A stretch of 64,000 nt of DNA from assembly GCA_022736715.1 (NCBI GenBank), contig DZDJ01000011.1, positions 16,493 through 80,492 of the forward strand, in the 5' to 3' direction. A program made the position numbers and the translations under genes. The stretch is from Edaphobacter aggregans (GTDB taxonomy: Bacteria; Acidobacteriota; Terriglobia; Terriglobales; Acidobacteriaceae). Shown here in pieces: positions 59,486-64,000 of this stretch. Each line of letters begins with the position of its first letter. Within the stretch, counting starts at the first letter, position 1. The notes beneath the pieces are model-generated. The model had not been told where the DNA came from. It did not search any database and saw only the letters and a list, made by a program, of their open reading frames with translations.

Positions 59486-61630
59486 TTAGCGCTTTGTGTC
59501 CTTGTTGAGATATTTCTCAAAGAACTGTGCCTCTGCTTTATAGGACTCTATCCAGTGGTGCCATAGTAAGAAACCGTGAATCTCATCCGGAAAAACTATT
59601 TGCTCAAATGGAACATGTTGTTCGCGCAGCTTTTGTACCAGATTGACCGTTTGATGAAATGTGACATTGCGGTCATCATCTCCCTGAATGAGCAGGACAG
59701 GTGATTTCCAAAGGTTCATGGTCGATTCAGGCGAAGAGGCCCATGCAACCTTCTGTGCCTCCTTCAGGTCTGGAGCAAAGAGGACTGATGGTGCTGCGGA
59801 TTGCACATGATGCATCAGGCTGCCCATTCCATGATAGTCCACGCCAGCCGAGAATATGTCTGAGTTACGGGCGAGCGCCATCGCCGTCAGGAAGCCCCCA
59901 TACGATCCTCCCCATATTCCAATGCGGTGTGGGTCGACGATTGGCAGCGAGTGGAGATACATTGCACCTGCCAGCACGTCCTTGTACTCGGATGCTCCAC
60001 GCCAGTAGGTGTTTGGAGCATGCTCAAAATCATAGCCATACATAACTCCAAGCCTGTAATTTACTGACAGGATGGTGAAGCCGAGACTAACCAGATACTC
60101 ATTTTCCGCATAAGAGTTGTGGTAGTATCCCATCGGGTTGAAGCCCAAAAGCATTTGCCGGTGTGGGCCGCCATGGACAAAAATGATGGCTGGTCCTGGA
60201 GCATGCTGGTTCCTGGGCTGGAAAAGCTGCCCGTGAATGGTGTACCCATCGGAGCTCTTAAAGATTACTGCTTTCGGCTCAACCAGTTCTGCAGAGGGGA
60301 AGTCTGCCGGTAACTGCTTTTTCGTTATAAGTTGTCGGCCGCGTTGCGTAACCTGATAAACAAGCGCAGGTGTTGTGGCGCTCGACCCCAGGCAGAAGAG
60401 CTTGCCATCTTCCAGCGGAACTGGTGCCCATTCAATTGTATTGCCCTGCGTCAGGGCCACGGGCGGCTTGCCTCCGGCGGCGTCGACCTTCCAGAGATGC
60501 CTTCTGTCCAGATCGTTCTGGTTTGATGAATAAAAGATGGTGTGACCGTCCGGGCCTATTTGTACATCTCTGACAGAGAACTCGCCGGGAGTGAGCCTGG
60601 TTGCCCTGCCTGCGCCATCTAGGGCAATCGAGTAGAGGTGGTTCCACCCATCTGCTTCTGAGTCAAAGATGATTCTGTTCGTTGTGGTGACATGGAGTGC
60701 GTCATCTGCAGAGGACGGCAAGGAATCGCGCATCCGGGTGCCGCTTTTCCATGTCCGCTGCGCCGTGTAGTCCTGAGCGTCACCTACCCAGATGCTCCAG
60801 GGTGCAGGTCTTACCAGAAGCAGGGGAAGACCACTCTCCTTGCCATTGTGCCGTAGAAAAACAATATGCTTGCCATCCGCTGTCCAGCGAGGGCTTTCAT
60901 CATAATCAACAGATGGCGCAATGTAGTGATATGCCGTAACGGCGCCGCGTGCAATATCGGCGATGACAATAAAACTGTGGTCGCCACGGTTCAGAGTGAA
61001 TGCAAGCCGCTGCCCATCAGCAGACCATGTCGGCTGTGAAGCGGGTCCTTGCAGGTCAGTCAACCGGGCCGCCGTCCGGCTGCCATTGACCGGAGCAAGC
61101 CAAAGCGCTCTATGCGCAGTCCATACAGCCCATTTTCCATCCGGCGAAAGCTGGATATTTTCGCAGTCTTCGCTGCCGCAGCCCATCCCGCCCAGCAGGC
61201 GTGGCTCCCCTGTTTCTACAGCGACAGCCCACACCTGTTGCTTCGGCTCCACGGGATCAGTTGTTGGATTCGCAACGTGGCCTGCATCATTCAGCTCTGT
61301 CCCCCGGGCATACACAACAGTATTTCCATCCGGGGTGATCGCCAGCGAGGCGATTGGCTGGCCGTTGTCTCCTGTGTAATGCGTCAACTGCCGCGGGGTC
61401 ATTTCCGGGCCGTCAGCAACCCAGATATTGCGGTCGCCGCGATCATTGAAAATCCAGGCAAGGCGATCGGCATGTTGCGCGGCAACGAGTTCGGATGGAA
61501 ATGGAGAACCCATCACCTGCTCGATTGTGAAGGATGCGGCAAAAGCAGAGGGAAGCGCACCCCAGGTAGAAGCCAAAAGAAGAAGTGCTGGCAAGGAGCG
61601 GAGGAACCGGTTGTGGGCAGGCAGATGCAC
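59486..61630 (-). CDS. S9-family prolyl oligopeptidase-type peptidase
   Basis: 714 aa; N-terminal WD40-like propeller, 'IGIWGGSYGGFLTAMALARN' nucleophile elbow, 'LIQGDDDRNVTFHQTVNL', 'DEIHGFLLWHHWIESY'. Confidence 0.93.
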   Translation of the reverse strand: MHLPAHNRFLRSLPALLLLASTWGALPSAFAASFTIEQVMGSPFPSELVAAQHADRLAWIFNDRGDRNIWVADGPEMTPRQLTHYTGDNGQPIASLAITPDGNTVVYARGTELNDAGHVANPTTDPVEPKQQVWAVAVETGEPRLLGGMGCGSEDCENIQLSPDGKWAVWTAHRALWLAPVNGSRTAARLTDLQGPASQPTWSADGQRLAFTLNRGDHSFIVIADIARGAVTAYHYIAPSVDYDESPRWTADGKHIVFLRHNGKESGLPLLLVRPAPWSIWVGDAQDYTAQRTWKSGTRMRDSLPSSADDALHVTTTNRIIFDSEADGWNHLYSIALDGAGRATRLTPGEFSVRDVQIGPDGHTIFYSSNQNDLDRRHLWKVDAAGGKPPVALTQGNTIEWAPVPLEDGKLFCLGSSATTPALVYQVTQRGRQLITKKQLPADFPSAELVEPKAVIFKSSDGYTIHGQLFQPRNQHAPGPAIIFVHGGPHRQMLLGFNPMGYYHNSYAENEYLVSLGFTILSVNYRLGVMYGYDFEHAPNTYWRGASEYKDVLAGAMYLHSLPIVDPHRIGIWGGSYGGFLTAMALARNSDIFSAGVDYHGMGSLMHHVQSAAPSVLFAPDLKEAQKVAWASSPESTMNLWKSPVLLIQGDDDRNVTFHQTVNLVQKLREQHVPFEQIVFPDEIHGFLLWHHWIESYKAEAQFFEKYLNKDTKR

Positions 61631-61744
61631 GAATCACCTCGATGAGGGTTGTCAATACGGCAGCGGGTATCTTGAGAGCGCCGTTTGCGAGGACTATAGC
61701 ACCAGTACACTGCCAGATCACGGGTATTTCAGCAAAATATTCAA

Positions 61745-61762
61745 ATGCAATAAATGTTGCAT
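61745..61762. promoter_or_regulatory. Putative operator palindrome in divergent promoter region
   Basis: ATGCAA-TAAATG-TTGCAT, AT-rich divergent intergenic between the S9 peptidase and the GNAT gene. Confidence 0.45.
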
Positions 61763-61913
61763 GAAGTTCTTTTTAGTTTTAATGGGCTGACCTATAATAT
61801 CCATAATTCTCTTGCAGCTCCCTATTGAATGTGAACTAAGGGCAGGATTATCAGTTGAAATCAGTGCAAATGATGTTGCAAAGAGAGAAATGAAAGCGGA
61901 AAAGTCAAGGAAT

Positions 61914-62633
61914 ATGCCCACGGAGCCTTCTCCAATCGTAGTTCGCCCAATACAGACGCATGACGAGATGCAGCAGGCAGTGCTGATCCAGAAGGACATT
62001 TGGGGCTTTGCCGATCTGGACGTCGACCCGCGCTCGATTATGGTGGTTGCCAGCCGGTTCGGAGGGCAGCTTTTGGGGGCCTATGACGGAGACCTTCTGG
62101 CAGGCTTCGCTGTGGGATTCAGTTGTTGTGAGAATGGGCATGCGCATATTCATTCTCACCGTGTTGGAGTTCTACCCGCATATCAAAACCGCGGCGTGGG
62201 TCGGCTATTGAAACTGGCACAGCGCGAGGACGCACTTGCACGCGGAATTCACCAGTTGCAGTGGACTTTTGACCCGCTACAGCCGCGCAATGCCTACTTC
62301 AACATCATGCGGCTGGGCGGTACGGCACGGACCTATATTCCAAATTTGTATGGCAGGACCAGCAGTCCTCTCCACGGTGGACTTCCGACGGATCGGTTGC
62401 TGATTGAGTGGGATTTGGACACTCCACGAGTGCTGGAGGCATTGGCCGGAAGAGCATCTCCGCCGTCGGATACGGCCCGGCAAATTTCATTCCTATTATC
62501 GCCGGATGCAAAATCTCCTGACTTGCTGGCACGCCTCCAGGTGGAATTTACCGGGGCCTTTTCTCAGGGATATAGAGTCACCTGTTTCCATTCAGATGAT
62601 ACGGCGGCAACATATTCCTTGGAGAAAGCATGA
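61914..62633 (+). CDS. GNAT-family N-acyltransferase (COG3375-like)
   Basis: ORF opens at 61812; likely start ATG 61914 after AAGGA; 'HRVGVLPAYQNRGVGRLLKLAQREDALARGIHQLQWTFDPLQPRNAYFNIMRLGG'. Confidence 0.88.
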   Translation: MPTEPSPIVVRPIQTHDEMQQAVLIQKDIWGFADLDVDPRSIMVVASRFGGQLLGAYDGDLLAGFAVGFSCCENGHAHIHSHRVGVLPAYQNRGVGRLLKLAQREDALARGIHQLQWTFDPLQPRNAYFNIMRLGGTARTYIPNLYGRTSSPLHGGLPTDRLLIEWDLDTPRVLEALAGRASPPSDTARQISFLLSPDAKSPDLLARLQVEFTGAFSQGYRVTCFHSDDTAATYSLEKA

Positions 62634-63742
62634 AGATCGAAGCAATTACAGCAAGAGAGCTCAGCATGAAGCTGGTTACCCCCTTTGAAACCAGCTTTGG
62701 AGTAACAGAGAACCGCCGCATTCTTCTTTTGGAGTTGCATACTGATGTAGGTACAGGATGGGGAGAGGTATCTGCAGGCGAAGGCCCGTTCTATAACTCG
62801 GAGACCACGGATACAGCCTGGGTGATTCTGGAAAAGTTTCTGGCGCCGATGGTGTTGGGGAAGAAGATTGCGGATGGAGAAGCAGCGCTACGGCAGATGG
62901 CGCCGGTGCGCGGTCATGAGATGACCAAGGCTGCGCTGGAAAATGCGGTTTGGGACGTTGACGCAAAATCCAGGGGCGTGAGCCTGAGCAATTTGCTGGG
63001 TGGCACGCTGCAGGAGATCTCTTCCGGTGTTTCGTTAGGTATCCAGGCGCAAACGGAACAACTGCTGGAGCGCATCGCAAAGGAACTCGCGGCGGGTTAT
63101 CAGCGCATTAAGCTGAAGATCAAGCCCGGAAAAGATGTTGAGGTTTTGAAGGCCGTTCGCAGCAAATACCCCGAAATTGCGCTCACGGTGGATGCAAATT
63201 CTGCATACCGTTTGGCAGATGCAGAGCTTCTTAAACAATTGGACGAATTCAATCTGACCTATATTGAGCAACCGCTCGACTGGAATGATATTTACCAGCA
63301 CTCACTGTTGCAGAAGCAGTTGAAAACTCCAATTTGCCTGGACGAGTGCATTCATGGCCTGAAGGATGCTGAGACTGCTGTGGCATTGGGCGCCTGTAAA
63401 GTCATCAACATCAAATTGGGCAGGGTTTCCGGACACGCTGAGGCGAGAAGAATTCAGGCCTTTGCGATGCAGAATGGCATTCCTGTATGGTGTGGTGGCA
63501 TGTTGGAGTCGGGTATTGGCCGCGCGCACAATATTGCCATGTCGACCCTTCCGGGCTTTGTATTGCCAGGAGATGTTTCTGCCAGCAGACGCTACTGGGA
63601 TGAAGATATTATTGTGCCGGATGTTCAGGTAAGCAATCGCGGTACGATTACTGTCTCAGACAAGCCTGGTATCGGTTATGAGGTCAACATGAAAAAAGTA
63701 GATGAGTTGACTGTACGCAAAGAGTATTGGAAGTCTTCTTAA
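62630..63742 (+). CDS. Enolase-superfamily OSBS/N-succinylamino acid racemase-like enzyme
   Basis: 370 aa; 'RIKLKIKPGKD' KxK motif, metal ligands in 'VDANSAY', 'IEQPL', 'LDECI', catalytic Lys in 'VINIKLGRVSGHAEA'; ATGA overlap with GNAT. Confidence 0.9.
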   Translation: MKIEAITARELSMKLVTPFETSFGVTENRRILLLELHTDVGTGWGEVSAGEGPFYNSETTDTAWVILEKFLAPMVLGKKIADGEAALRQMAPVRGHEMTKAALENAVWDVDAKSRGVSLSNLLGGTLQEISSGVSLGIQAQTEQLLERIAKELAAGYQRIKLKIKPGKDVEVLKAVRSKYPEIALTVDANSAYRLADAELLKQLDEFNLTYIEQPLDWNDIYQHSLLQKQLKTPICLDECIHGLKDAETAVALGACKVINIKLGRVSGHAEARRIQAFAMQNGIPVWCGGMLESGIGRAHNIAMSTLPGFVLPGDVSASRRYWDEDIIVPDVQVSNRGTITVSDKPGIGYEVNMKKVDELTVRKEYWKSS

Positions 63743-63773
63743 GATAACCTGCTAAGTTTTTCGCGCATTTGAT

Positions 63774-63890
63774 TTGCACTGGAGGTCTGTAGCCCAGTGA
63801 GGGGTGTGGACATTCGGTGTTGAAGTAGACACGCCAGAGTTCCGGCAGCACGCGTACTTCCTGCAATGAAGTGCCGAAGTGCATACTTTC
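63774..63890 (-). mobile_element. IS3-family transposase C-terminal remnant
   Basis: 'ESMHFGTSLQEVRVLPELWRVYFNTECPHPSLGYRPPVQ' matches the IS3 integrase end (E.F.SL.EAR..IE.WR..YNTERPHSSLGY.TP); no rest of element. Confidence 0.75.
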
Positions 63891-63932
63891 GAGAGGCGTA
63901 TCTGTGGAAACCAACAGCCACCAACGAAAATT

Positions 63933-63954
63933 GGCCTCTCGCTTTGGAGAGGCC
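63933..63954 (-). terminator. Terminator downstream of partial tRNA
   Basis: GGCCTCTC-loop-GAGAGGCC; on the minus strand followed by AATTTT. Confidence 0.7.
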
Positions 63955-63982
63955 GCTCTGCGTATAAGTCTTTTAGAATCTT

Positions 63983-64000
63983 TGGTGCCGGGAGGGGGGG
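63983..64000 (-). tRNA. Partial tRNA 3' end (probably tRNA-Leu), truncated by window edge
   Basis: Reverse complement CCCCCCCTCCCGGCACCA: T-stem, acceptor TCCCGGC, A73 and CCA, followed by a terminator. Confidence 0.6.

Noticed and set aside
1-64000. CRISPR arrays, rRNA operons or phage modules
   Set aside because: No regularly spaced direct repeats, rRNA sequence or phage structural genes were seen.

Overview
The 64 kb window is a GC-rich, densely coding bacterial chromosome segment. Its gene content (carboxypeptidase-regulatory-type TonB receptor, hopanoid locus, Kor oxidoreductase) suggests Acidobacteriota/Terriglobia; this is an inference. Left to right it holds: an IS5-type transposase C-terminus; a TonB-dependent receptor; a DapA-family protein; 2-oxoacid:acceptor oxidoreductase korAB; an internally deleted aldehyde dehydrogenase; a complete tol-pal operon; recN; ispH; a hopanoid locus of about 13.5 kb (shc, hpnH, a 149-aa unknown, hpnA, hpnG, two Zn-alcohol dehydrogenases, hpnC, hpnD, hpnE, a half-size EamA pair, hpnJ); an orphan HlyD-TPR-TolC operon; queF, MFS, GT2, ispG, an HD protein and a tRNA-Arg; the proteostasis block lon/usp/clpX/clpP/tig; an aldose-epimerase-like protein; a UDG; a MarR/TonB-receptor pair; a glycosyltransferase plus GT-TylF fusion pair; and a RpiR / S9 peptidase / GNAT / enolase-superfamily racemase module. 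It ends at an IS3 remnant next to the 3' end of a probable tRNA-Leu. The most interesting items are: the two ADHs and the ArnEF-like EamA pair inside the hopanoid locus (candidates for unassigned reduction and transport steps), the tRNA-Arg with a swapped C19-G56 tertiary pair, the in-frame-deleted ALDH, the putative N-acyl amino acid racemisation/peptide salvage module, and a 19-bp minisatellite at the stop codon of the unknown hopanoid-locus gene. Everything was read by eye; no database or folding computation was run.
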